Source of the DNA: Nocardioides zeae | GTDB lineage: Bacteria > Actinomycetota > Actinomycetes > Propionibacteriales > Nocardioidaceae | Assembly (NCBI RefSeq): GCF_010686755.1 | Contig: NZ_JAAGXA010000014.1 | Span: 16,941-80,940, forward strand | Length of the DNA stretch: 64,000 bases | Direction: 5' to 3' | Shown here: positions 49,446 to 57,065 of the stretch, in pieces | Numbering within the stretch: position 1 is the first letter of the stretch | Layout of the letters: each line of letters begins with the position of its first letter | Position numbers and translations under genes: made by a program | Notes under the pieces: model-generated | The model's database searches: none | What the model saw: only the letters and a program-made list of their open reading frames with translations | What the model was told of the DNA's origin: nothing

Positions 49446-51029
49446 ATGGCGGTCGCCACCTCCCGCACCATCGCGCTCCAGGGCGCTACCGGCCACCTCA
49501 TCGACGTGCAGGTCGACGTCTCGCCCGGCATGGTCGCCACGATCATGGTGGGCCGTCCCGACGCGGCGATCAGCGAAGCCCGGGACCGCTGCCGGATGGC
49601 CGTGTCGAACTCGGGCTTCGCCTGGCCCACGACCCGTCGCACGACGATCCTGCTCTCGCCCGCCGACCTGCCGAAACGGGGCACGCACTTCGACCTCGCC
49701 ATCGCCGTCGCCGTGCTGGCCGCCGCCGTCGACCCGCGCAAGGACCCGCCGATCCCGACCGACGACGCGCTGTTCCTCGGGGAGCTCACGCTCGCCGGGG
49801 CGCTGCGCCCGGTGCCCGGGGTGCTGCCCATGGTGCTGGCCGCCGCCAGCCACGGGATCCGTCGTGTGTTCGTGCCCGAGCCGCAGGCCGCCGAGGCGGC
49901 GCTCGTGCCGGACGTCGCGGTGTTCGGCATGCGGTCGCTGGCCCAGGTCGTGGCCGAGCTCCGCGGCGTCGAGGTGCCCGAGGCGCCACCGGTCGTGGCC
50001 GAGTCCGGCAGCAGGCTGCTCTCGTGGCGCGGCCAGGAGCGCCTGGAGGAGGGCGACCTCGCCGACCTCGTCGGGATCGGGGAGGCGGTGTACGCCGCGG
50101 AGGTCGCCGCCGCGGGTGGTCACCACCTCCTGCTGCGCGGGCCGAAGGGTTCCGGGAAGACGACGCTCGCCGAGCGGATCCCGTCGATCCTGCCGGACCT
50201 CGACCACGAGGAGGCGCTCGAGCTGACCGCGATCCACTCGCTGGCCGGTGGGCCGGCGACGACCACGTTGATCAGCCGTCCGCCCTACCTGGCGCCCCAC
50301 CACGGGGCGAGCCAGGCCAGCATCCTCGGCGGCGGCAGCGGACGCGCCCGTCCCGGCGCGGTGAGCCGGGCCCACAGCGGCGTGCTGTTCCTCGACGAGT
50401 TCCCGCTGTTCTCCAGCACCGTGGCGCAGGGACTGCGGGAGCCGCTGGAGAGCGGCGAGGTGACGATCGCGCGCGGGGAGGAGACCGCGACCTTCCCGGC
50501 GCGCGCGATGGTGGTCCTCGCCGCCAACCCCTGCCCCTGCGGGGAGCGTGACTCGGGCACGGGTGCCTGCACGTGCCCCTCGGTGAAGCTGCGGACCTAC
50601 CAGGAGAAGCTCGAGGGCCCCGTCGCCGACCGCGTCGACATCGTGCGCGACGTGCGCCCGCCACCACGGGGAGGCGGCCCGGCGCTCGGGGCGGTGACCA
50701 CCAGCGCCCAGGCGCGAGCACGGGTGACGGCGGCGCGCCGCCTCCAGGCGGAGCGGTACGTCGGCGCCAGCTGGCGCCTCAACGGCCACGCCCCCGGGTC
50801 CGCCCTGCGCGCCCGGTGGCCGCTGGACGGGGCGAGCGTCGAGCAGGTGGAGGCCCACGTCGACGACGGGCTCCTGACTCGGCGCGGGGCGACGCGGGTG
50901 CACCGCCTGGCCTGGACCGTCGCCGACCTCGCCGGTGCCCCGGCGCCCCGGCCCCAGGACGTGACCGTGGCCCTCGCGCTGCGCCTCGGCCTTCCCCTTC
51001 CGTTCGAGCTCGTGGAGCGTGCCGGATGA
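49446..51029 (+). CDS. YifB/ComM-family AAA ATPase
   Basis: The 527-aa protein has an N-terminal Lon-like/ChlI domain (about 1-170), a magnesium-chelatase-type AAA domain with Walker A GPKGSGKTT (about 237), Walker B GVLFLDEF (about 313) and ANPCPCGERDSGTGACTC, and a C-terminal helical domain. In Vibrio ComM is a hexameric helicase that drives branch migration during natural transformation. The ATG at 49446 is set by the MAVATSRTIALQG start. The dprA ATG overlaps its stop, so the two are coupled. Confidence 0.93.
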   Translation: MAVATSRTIALQGATGHLIDVQVDVSPGMVATIMVGRPDAAISEARDRCRMAVSNSGFAWPTTRRTTILLSPADLPKRGTHFDLAIAVAVLAAAVDPRKDPPIPTDDALFLGELTLAGALRPVPGVLPMVLAAASHGIRRVFVPEPQAAEAALVPDVAVFGMRSLAQVVAELRGVEVPEAPPVVAESGSRLLSWRGQERLEEGDLADLVGIGEAVYAAEVAAAGGHHLLLRGPKGSGKTTLAERIPSILPDLDHEEALELTAIHSLAGGPATTTLISRPPYLAPHHGASQASILGGGSGRARPGAVSRAHSGVLFLDEFPLFSSTVAQGLREPLESGEVTIARGEETATFPARAMVVLAANPCPCGERDSGTGACTCPSVKLRTYQEKLEGPVADRVDIVRDVRPPPRGGGPALGAVTTSAQARARVTAARRLQAERYVGASWRLNGHAPGSALRARWPLDGASVEQVEAHVDDGLLTRRGATRVHRLAWTVADLAGAPAPRPQDVTVALALRLGLPLPFELVERAG

Positions 51030-52183
51030 GCGTCGACGACCGCGAGCGGTTGGCCCGCGTCGCGCTCAGCCACATCGGCGAACCGGGCGACGCGCGTCTG
51101 CTGGAGATGGTGCGCCGCGTCGGCCCGGAGGCCGTGTACGAGGCCGTGTGCGAGGTGCAGCGGAACCCCCGGCGCGTCGATCGTGCCCTGTCCGGGGTGG
51201 CGGCGCGGGTCGACGGGGTCGAGCCCGGGCGTCGTCTGGAGCTGGCGATGCGTCAGGGTGCCCGCTTCGTGGTGCCGGGGGACGAGGAGTGGCCGACGGC
51301 GCTCGACGACCTCGCCGGGCTGCCCGCCCTCCATCGCCGCGGCGAGGTGCCGGTCGGTCTGTGGGTGCGGGGACCGCTCCGCCTCGACCAGGTGGGGCGC
51401 TCGGTTGCGATCGTCGGATCGCGTGCTGCGACCACGTACGGCGGACGCGCGGCCCACGACATCGCCTCCGAGGTCGCAGTCGCGGGTCTGTGCGTCGTGT
51501 CCGGAGCCGCCTTCGGCGTCGACCAGGCCGCTCACCGGGGTGCGCTCGGAGCCGGTGGTCCGACGATCGCGGTGCTGGCCAGCGGGGTCGACAAGGCCTA
51601 CCCGGCCGCGCACGCCGCCCTGATCGACCTGATCGGCGACCACGGAGCGATCGTCTCGGAGGCGGCGCCCGGCCAGGCGCCGACCCGCATCCGCTTCCTG
51701 GCCCGCAACCGGCTCATCGCAGCCCTGTGCCGGGGCACGGTCGTCATCGAGGCGGCGCTGCGCAGCGGTGCGCTCAACACGGCCAGCTGGGCGGAGTCGG
51801 TCGGGCGCGTGGTCATGGGCCTCCCGGGTCCGGTCACCAGCGGGCTCTCCCAGGGTGTGCACGAGCTGATCCGGTCGCGCGCCGCGTTGCTGGTGACCAA
51901 GGGCGCCGAGGTCCTCGAGGCCGTCGGGGCGCCGGGGGAGCACCTCCTCGTCGTACCCCGGGGTCCGGCACGCCCCCGCGACCGCCTGACCGGTCGGCAG
52001 CAGCAGGTGCTCGACGCCGTCCCGGTCCACCGCGGCGCGACGGTGGCCTCCATCGCCCGGGCCGCGGGCGTCACCTCGGCCGACGCGCAGCGTGACATCG
52101 CCGAGCTCGACGCCGACGGGTTCGTCGAGCAGAGCGGTTCGGGGTGGCGCCTCGCTCCGCGACCGGGGAGCGACACGGGTTGA
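51026..52183 (+). CDS. dprA: DNA-processing protein DprA
   Basis: The 385-aa protein binds incoming single-stranded DNA and loads RecA. The Rossmann fold shows VAIVGSRAATTYGG (about residue 130), VSGAAFGVDQAAHRGAL (about 160), the FLARNRLIAAL motif and GALNTASWAESVGR; a C-terminal winged-helix domain (about 320-375) is present. The start overlaps yifB (ATGA). The gene ends at a long hairpin and two palindromes, and converges with the M23 gene. Confidence 0.95.
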   Translation: MSVDDRERLARVALSHIGEPGDARLLEMVRRVGPEAVYEAVCEVQRNPRRVDRALSGVAARVDGVEPGRRLELAMRQGARFVVPGDEEWPTALDDLAGLPALHRRGEVPVGLWVRGPLRLDQVGRSVAIVGSRAATTYGGRAAHDIASEVAVAGLCVVSGAAFGVDQAAHRGALGAGGPTIAVLASGVDKAYPAAHAALIDLIGDHGAIVSEAAPGQAPTRIRFLARNRLIAALCRGTVVIEAALRSGALNTASWAESVGRVVMGLPGPVTSGLSQGVHELIRSRAALLVTKGAEVLEAVGAPGEHLLVVPRGPARPRDRLTGRQQQVLDAVPVHRGATVASIARAAGVTSADAQRDIAELDADGFVEQSGSGWRLAPRPGSDTG

Positions 52184-52200
52184 CGTAGGTCAGCCAGGCA

Positions 52201-52257
52201 GGAAGGGGCACGAACGACGGGCCGGAGCCGGATCCGGGTGTCGTTCGTGCCCCTTTC
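52201..52257. terminator. Long hairpin terminator after dprA
   Basis: AGGGGCACGAACGAC (52204-52218) pairs perfectly with 52240-52254, and the stem extends to about 18 pairs with one G-U. The loop is 21 nt. TTTCCCC follows on the plus strand and CCTTCC-type sequence on the minus strand, so it can act on both convergent genes. Confidence 0.75.
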
Positions 52258-52304
52258 CCCGTCCGATGTCTCTTGCGGCCCCTGCCCCCGCCCGGTTGCG
52301 TCCC

Positions 52305-52354
52305 GGGACGTCATGCGACGTGGTGGTTCCGGCCGGCGGTTCGCATGACGTCCC
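52305..52354. repeat. Palindromic element, copy B1
   Basis: GGGACGTCATGCGA (52305-52318) and its exact reverse complement (52341-52354) flank a 22-nt loop, the same arm core and loop length as copy A at 2687. The flank CGAGGGACGAGG after the right arm is shared with copy B2. The loop sequence differs from copies A and B2. Confidence 0.85.
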
Positions 52355-52367
52355 GAGGGACGAGGGC

Positions 52368-52400
52368 GGGCGGTGGCCGGGCGGTGGCCGGGCGGTGGCA
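52368..52400. repeat. 11-bp tandem repeat, three copies
   Basis: The unit GGGCGGTGGCC occurs three times (52368-52378, 52379-52389, 52390-52400, the last ending in A). It lies between palindromes B1 and B2 and looks like a slippage-prone minisatellite. Confidence 0.8.
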
Positions 52401-52410
52401 AGGCCCCGTG

Positions 52411-52458
52411 GGACGTCATGCGGGCCGGTCGGCCGGGGCACCGCGCCGCATGACGTCG
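52411..52458. repeat. Palindromic element, copy B2
   Basis: GACGTCATGCGG (52412-52423) and its reverse complement (52446-52457) flank a 22-nt loop whose sequence closely matches that of copy A (GCCGGTCG...GGGCACCG). Copy B2 lies 106 bp from B1 in the same gap. Together with copy A it defines a dispersed repeat family. Confidence 0.85.
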
Positions 52459-52488
52459 CGAGGGACGAGGCCGGGCGGGGCAGGGGCA

Positions 52489-53130
52489 TCAGACTGCCCG
52501 CAGTCCGGCGTGACCCGCCCCGGCGCGCACCTCGGACGCGCCGTCCGCGGGCGTCGGCGGTGCAGGCGTCGCCGGAGCGGGGACGGGCAGCCGGGGGGAG
52601 GGGCGCGCCGCACGGGGGACGGTGCCGCTCGGCAGGCCGTCCAGGGGCACGAGGCGCACCGGGCCGGCCCCGACGAGGCGGAGCGGGTCGAGGTAGGTCT
52701 CGCCCTCCAACCAGCCCCAGTGCAGGCAGGCGCGGGGCGCGCAGTGCGACCCGGCCGGCTCCAACGTGCCGATCGTGCCGCCGCCCGCGACCGTGTCCCC
52801 GACGGTGACCGACGCCGCCACGGGCTCGTAGGTCGTGCGGGTCGCCCCGTGGCCCACCACCACGACGCCCCGCCCGGCGATCCGCCCCGCGAACGTGACG
52901 GTCCCGGGCAGCGCGGCGTGGACGACCTGGCCCGCACTGCCCAGGAGGTCCACGCCGCGATGACCCGCGCCGTACGGGTTCGTCGGCGGGTCGAAGCGCG
53001 TCACGACGGTCGGTTCCGGACGCAGCGGCCACCCGCCAACCGGGTCGTCGGCAGCGTGGGCGGCCGCACCGGGGAGCAGCAGGCCGGCGAGGGCGAGGGC
53101 AGGCAGGAGGTGGCGGCGACGGCGGGGCAT
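52489..53130 (-). CDS. Secreted M23 (LytM-like) peptidase-family protein
   Basis: The 213-aa exported protein has a cleavable signal peptide (RRRRHLLPALALAGLLLPGAAAHA) and a LytM/M23 domain (about 35-160). The first zinc motif GHRGVDLLG has His and Asp, but the HxH motif reads CLHWGW, with Cys in place of the first His. The C-terminal 50 residues are Pro/Ala-rich. It may cleave peptidoglycan or act as a non-catalytic activator. The Cys variant seems, from memory, recurrent in actinobacterial members. It lies between dprA (convergent) and the rpsB leader (divergent). Confidence 0.82.
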   Translation of the reverse strand: MPRRRRHLLPALALAGLLLPGAAAHAADDPVGGWPLRPEPTVVTRFDPPTNPYGAGHRGVDLLGSAGQVVHAALPGTVTFAGRIAGRGVVVVGHGATRTTYEPVAASVTVGDTVAGGGTIGTLEPAGSHCAPRACLHWGWLEGETYLDPLRLVGAGPVRLVPLDGLPSGTVPRAARPSPRLPVPAPATPAPPTPADGASEVRAGAGHAGLRAV

Positions 53131-53525
53131 GGAGGCATCGTGCTGGCCCGGCGCCGGTCGCGAGGGTCGTGCTGCGCGAGCTGTGGAGGACGCGGCGGGA
53201 GGGGCGGGCTGTGGACGATTGGCGTACGACGCGGGCGCGGGTCTAGGCTGGCCGCCGCAGCCCGCTGTATGGGTTGACTACGCGTGCTCGCTGACCGCGA
53301 CATCGCGCACCGCTCCGGCGGTGCACGGTGACCGCCCGGGGGCGCGACCTTCAGTCCCGGTGTCCACCGGGTCCGGTCGCGTGCGAGCACCAGGACGACC
53401 GGCGACCGCCGGTCGTGACAACTGGGAACGATCAGGAGCTCCGCTCCCGGTCCGCGCCTCACGACGTCCGCGTCGTGCCAAGGGCGGACGCAACGGGTGC
53501 GCCTCCGGGAGAAGAGAAGAACATC
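53131..53525 (+). promoter_or_regulatory. 395-bp rpsB leader with promoter and hairpin
   Basis: TTGGCG (53219-53224) and TAGGCT (53244-53249) form a promoter-like pair with a 19-bp spacer, giving a leader of roughly 270 nt before rpsB. Within it a perfect 9-bp hairpin, ACGACCGGC with loop GACC (53395-53416), stands out. A long structured leader fits feedback control of the rpsB-tsf operon. The promoter of the divergent M23 gene should also lie here but was not resolved. Confidence 0.5.
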
Positions 53526-54461
53526 ATGGCAGTCGTGACCATGCGCCAGCTCCTCGAGAGCGGCGTCCACTTCGGACACCAGACCCGTCGCTGGAACCCG
53601 AAGATGAAGCGGTTCATCCTCACGGACCGCAACGGCATCTACATCATCGACCTCCAGCAGTCGCTGGCCTACATCGACCGCTCCTACGCGTTCGTCAAGG
53701 AGACGGTCGCCAAGGGCGGCACGATCCTCTTCGTCGGCACGAAGAAGCAGGCGCAGGAGGCCATCGCGGAGCAGGCCACGCGCGTCGGCCAGCCCTACGT
53801 CAACCAGCGCTGGCTCGGTGGCATGCTCACCAACTTCCAGACGGTGCACCAGCGGATCAACCGCCTCAAGGAGCTCGACGAGCTCGACTTCGACAACGTC
53901 GCCGGCTCGGGCCGCACCAAGAAGGAGCTGCTGCAGCTCAAGCGCGAGCGCGACAAGCTCGACAAGACGCTGGGCGGCATCCGCGAGATGAGCCGCACGC
54001 CCTCCGCCGTGTGGATCGTCGACACCAACAAGGAGCACCTGGCGGTCGAGGAGGCGCGCAAGCTGCGCATCCCGATCATCGGCATCCTCGACTCCAACTG
54101 CGACCCCGACGAGGTCGACTTCCCGATCCCGGGCAACGACGACGCGATCCGCGCCGTCGGCCTGCTGACGCGCGTCGTTGCCGACGCGGTCGCCGAGGGC
54201 CTCATCGAGCGCTCGGGCGGCAAGGCCGGCGCGACCGCCGAGGAGCCCCTGGCCGCGTGGGAGCGTGAGCTCCTGACGGGTGACGCCGAGCAGGCCGCCG
54301 TCGCCGCGACCGGTGGCGAGGCGGGCGACACGCCGGCCGCCGAGGCCACGGGTGCCGCGTCCGAGGCCGCTCAGGCCGACGCCGCCGTCGAGGCCGTCGA
54401 GACCGAGGCCGCTCCGGCGGAGGCGACCGAGGCCCCCGCCGAGGCCCCCGCCGAGGCCTGA
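53526..54461 (+). CDS. rpsB: 30S ribosomal protein S2
   Basis: The 311-aa protein has a complete S2 core (MAVVTMRQLLESGVHFGHQ; WNPKMKRFI; NQRWLGGMLTNF) in its first 235 residues. A C-terminal Ala/Glu-rich acidic extension of about 75 residues is common in Actinobacteria. A purine-rich GGGAGAAGAGAAG stretch before the ATG serves as ribosome-binding site. tsf follows after a 115-bp gap that contains a strong hairpin. Confidence 0.97.
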   Translation: MAVVTMRQLLESGVHFGHQTRRWNPKMKRFILTDRNGIYIIDLQQSLAYIDRSYAFVKETVAKGGTILFVGTKKQAQEAIAEQATRVGQPYVNQRWLGGMLTNFQTVHQRINRLKELDELDFDNVAGSGRTKKELLQLKRERDKLDKTLGGIREMSRTPSAVWIVDTNKEHLAVEEARKLRIPIIGILDSNCDPDEVDFPIPGNDDAIRAVGLLTRVVADAVAEGLIERSGGKAGATAEEPLAAWERELLTGDAEQAAVAATGGEAGDTPAAEATGAASEAAQADAAVEAVETEAAPAEATEAPAEAPAEA

Positions 54462-54487
54462 GCCTCAGCTCGACCTGACCAGCACCG

Positions 54488-54535
54488 ACGTCGCGCCGGG
54501 CTCGTGGACGCCGTTCCGCGGGCCCGGCGCGACGT
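54488..54535 (+). terminator. Attenuator-like hairpin between rpsB and tsf
   Basis: A perfect 14-bp stem (ACGTCGCGCCGGGC, 54488-54501, with 54522-54535) closes a 20-nt loop. No T-tract follows, so read-through to tsf is expected. It probably tunes the S2:EF-Ts ratio, or is a processing site. Confidence 0.7.
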
Positions 54536-54576
54536 AGCGCCACCCCCCACCCCCGAAGCCAGAGGAAGAAGACACC

Positions 54577-55389
54577 ATGGCCAGCTTCTCTGCCGCTGAC
54601 GTCAAGAAGCTCCGCGAGCTCACCGCCGCGGGCATGATGGACTGCAAGAAGGCACTGACCGAGACCGACGGCGACTTCGACAAGGCCGTCGAGCTCCTCC
54701 GCGTGAAGGGCGCCGCCAAGGCCGCCGCGCGCGGCGCCGAGCGCGAGACCTCCGCCGGCCTCGTCGCCTCGTCGGGCAACGCGCTCGTCGAGCTCAAGAG
54801 CGAGACCGACTTCGTCGCGAAGAGCGACGAGTTCGTCGCCGTCGCCCAGCAGATCGCGGACGCCGCCGCGGAGGCCAAGCCGGCCGACGCCGAGGCGCTC
54901 AAGGCCGTCCCGCTCGGCGACGGCACCGTCGGCTCGGTCGTCGAGGGCCTCGCGGTCAAGATCGGCGAGAAGATCGAGCTCGGCCAGGTCGCCGTGTTCG
55001 AGGGCGACACGGTCGTCTACCTGCACCGCCGCTCCGCCGACCTGCCGCCCGCCGTGGGCGTCATCGTCGAGTACTCGGGCGACGCCGAGGCCGCTCGCGG
55101 CGCCGCCATGCAGGCCGCCGCGATGCGCCCGCAGTTCCTCACGCGCGACGACGTGCCCGCCGACGTGGTCGCCAAGGAGCGCGAGATCGCCCAGGCTCAG
55201 GCCCAGGAGGAGGGCAAGCCCGAGCAGGTCGCCGCGAAGATCGCCGAGGGTCGCCTCAACGCGTTCTTCAAGGACGTCGTGCTGCTCGAGCAGCCCTCGG
55301 TCACGGAGAACAAGAAGTCCGTGAAGCAGATCCTCGACGCCGCCGGCACCACCGTGACGCGCTTCGCGCGCTTCGAGGCCGGCGCCTGA
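54577..55389 (+). CDS. tsf: Translation elongation factor Ts
   Basis: The 270-aa nucleotide exchange factor recycles EF-Tu. The N-terminal UBA-like domain with the signature LRELTAAGMMDCKKALTE (about residues 9-26) is followed by the core with ETDFVAKSDEF (about 77). Length is normal for Actinobacteria. The ATG has AGAGGAAGAAG upstream. pyrH and frr follow, the usual order. Confidence 0.97.
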   Translation: MASFSAADVKKLRELTAAGMMDCKKALTETDGDFDKAVELLRVKGAAKAAARGAERETSAGLVASSGNALVELKSETDFVAKSDEFVAVAQQIADAAAEAKPADAEALKAVPLGDGTVGSVVEGLAVKIGEKIELGQVAVFEGDTVVYLHRRSADLPPAVGVIVEYSGDAEAARGAAMQAAAMRPQFLTRDDVPADVVAKEREIAQAQAQEEGKPEQVAAKIAEGRLNAFFKDVVLLEQPSVTENKKSVKQILDAAGTTVTRFARFEAGA

Positions 55390-55421
55390 TCGGAGGTGTC
55401 CCCTCCGGGCACGCGGGCCAG

Positions 55422-55543
55422 TAAGGTGAGGCCCGCTGTCCACCGGCAGCACTGACCCCGGCAGTGGTCCTCGCGATCCACCGCCACACGAGGAGGCCGG
55501 TCCGCATGACGTGCAGAGCTCCACGCCGTCACGCGGACCGGCC
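55422..55543 (+). promoter_or_regulatory. pyrH leader: -10 box and hairpin
   Basis: In the 270-bp tsf/pyrH gap, TAAGGT (55422-55427) could be a -10 box. A 17-bp stem with one A-C mismatch follows (55495-55511 with 55527-55543, starting GGCCGGTCCGCATG), with a 15-nt loop and TTCGTCGT after it. The arm contains CCGCATGACG, the core of the palindrome family at 2687 and 52305. The hairpin may be a terminator or attenuator ahead of pyrH. Confidence 0.5.
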
Positions 55544-55659
55544 TTCGTCGTGCCCGGGTCACCGCCGCACCGATGCCGACCGCGTCGTCGCGGACCCACC
55601 CACCGCCTGACCGAGCCGCCCGCGCCCACCCGCCGCAGCGCCGTACCGAAAGGAACCCC

Positions 55660-56376
55660 GTGCCCGCATACCGCCGCGTCCTCCTCAAGCTCTCCGGTGA
55701 GGTCTTCGGAGGAGGGAGCGTCGGCGTCGATCCCGACGTCGTGTCGGAGATCGCCGCCGAGATCGCCTCCGTCGTCGAGGCCGGCGTGCAGGTCGCCGTC
55801 GTCACGGGCGGCGGCAACTTCTTCCGCGGGGCGGAGCTGCAGCAGCGGGGCATGGACCGCTCGCGCGCCGACTACATGGGCATGCTCGGCATCGTCATGA
55901 ACTGCCTGGCCCTGCAGGACTTCCTCGAGAAGCTCGGCGTCGACACGCGCGTGCAGACCGCGATCACGATGGGTCAGGTCGCCGAGCCCTACATCCCGCG
56001 CCGCGCGATCCGCCACATGGAGAAGGGCCGCGTCGTCATCTTCGGCGCCGGCATGGGCATGCCGTTCTTCTCGACGGACACCGTCGCCGTGCAGCGTGCG
56101 CTGGAGAACAAGTGCGACGCCGTGCTCGTGGCGAAGAACGGGGTGGACGGCGTCTACTCCGCCGACCCGCGCATCGACCCCGACGCGGTCAAGCTCGACC
56201 AGGTGACCTACGACGAGGCGATCAGCCAGGGCCTGCGGATCATGGACCAGACGGCGTTCGCCCTGTGCGGGGAGAACAAGCTGCCGATGGTCGTGTTCGG
56301 CATGCAGCCGCAGGGCAACATCCTGCGCGTCGTGCAGGGTGAGAAGATCGGGACGCTCGTCAGCGCCGAGAGCTGA
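55660..56376 (+). CDS. pyrH: UMP kinase
   Basis: The 238-aa hexameric amino-acid-kinase-fold enzyme phosphorylates UMP to UDP. YRRVLLKLSGEVF at the start, VTGGGNFFRG (about 50) and STDTVAVQRALE (about 140) are family motifs. The GTG at 55660 with AAAGGA upstream gives the conserved N-terminus; the longer frame upstream is the leader. frr follows after 113 bp. Confidence 0.96.
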   Translation: MPAYRRVLLKLSGEVFGGGSVGVDPDVVSEIAAEIASVVEAGVQVAVVTGGGNFFRGAELQQRGMDRSRADYMGMLGIVMNCLALQDFLEKLGVDTRVQTAITMGQVAEPYIPRRAIRHMEKGRVVIFGAGMGMPFFSTDTVAVQRALENKCDAVLVAKNGVDGVYSADPRIDPDAVKLDQVTYDEAISQGLRIMDQTAFALCGENKLPMVVFGMQPQGNILRVVQGEKIGTLVSAES

Positions 56377-56489
56377 GCCGAGTCCACTCCGACCGGCCAC
56401 GGCCCGGTTGCGGTGGGAGCCGAACGTAGACCAGAGTCGCTGGGCGTCAGCCCGACGAGCGACGCGCGCAGATCGATGAGGAGCAAGCA

Positions 56490-57047
56490 GTGATCAACGA
56501 GGTCCTGAACGAGGCCGACGGCAAGATGGACAAGTCGGTCGAGGCGACCCGCGAGGAGTTCGCCGCGATCCGCGCGGGCCGCGCCCACCCGAGCATGTTC
56601 AACAAGATCGTCGTCGACTACTACGGCTCCCCGACGCCGCTCCAGCAGCTCGCGTCGTTCACCGCCCCCGAGGCCCGGATCATCCTCATCTCGCCCTACG
56701 ACGTGGGGGCGATGAACGCCATCGAGAAGGCGATCCGCGACTCCGACCTCGGCGTCAACCCGTCCAACGACGGCAAGGTGCTGCGCTGCGTGTTCCCCGA
56801 GCTGACCGAGGAGCGCCGCAAGGAGTTCATCAAAGTCGCCCGCACGAAGGCCGAGGAGGGTCGCGTCGCGGTCCGCAACCTGCGACGCACCGCGAAGCAG
56901 AACCTCGAGCGCCTCGAGAAGGACGGCGAGGTCGGCAAGGACGACGTCACCGGAGCCGAGAAGCGTCTCGACGGCCTCACCAAGAAGCACGTCGACGCGA
57001 TCGACGACATGCTCAAGTCGAAGGAGTCCGAGCTGCTCGAGGTCTGA
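56490..57047 (+). CDS. frr: Ribosome recycling factor
   Basis: The 185-aa factor splits post-termination ribosomes with EF-G. The long helical domain includes IRAGRAHPSMFNKIVVDYYG (about 29-48) and PSNDGKVLRCVFPELTEERRKE, both canonical. The GTG at 56490 follows GAGGAG by 6 nt. cdsA begins 18 bp after the stop, so the two are likely co-transcribed. Confidence 0.97.
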   Translation: MINEVLNEADGKMDKSVEATREEFAAIRAGRAHPSMFNKIVVDYYGSPTPLQQLASFTAPEARIILISPYDVGAMNAIEKAIRDSDLGVNPSNDGKVLRCVFPELTEERRKEFIKVARTKAEEGRVAVRNLRRTAKQNLERLEKDGEVGKDDVTGAEKRLDGLTKKHVDAIDDMLKSKESELLEV

Positions 57048-57065
57048 GCAGCCCGGAACCGCAGC

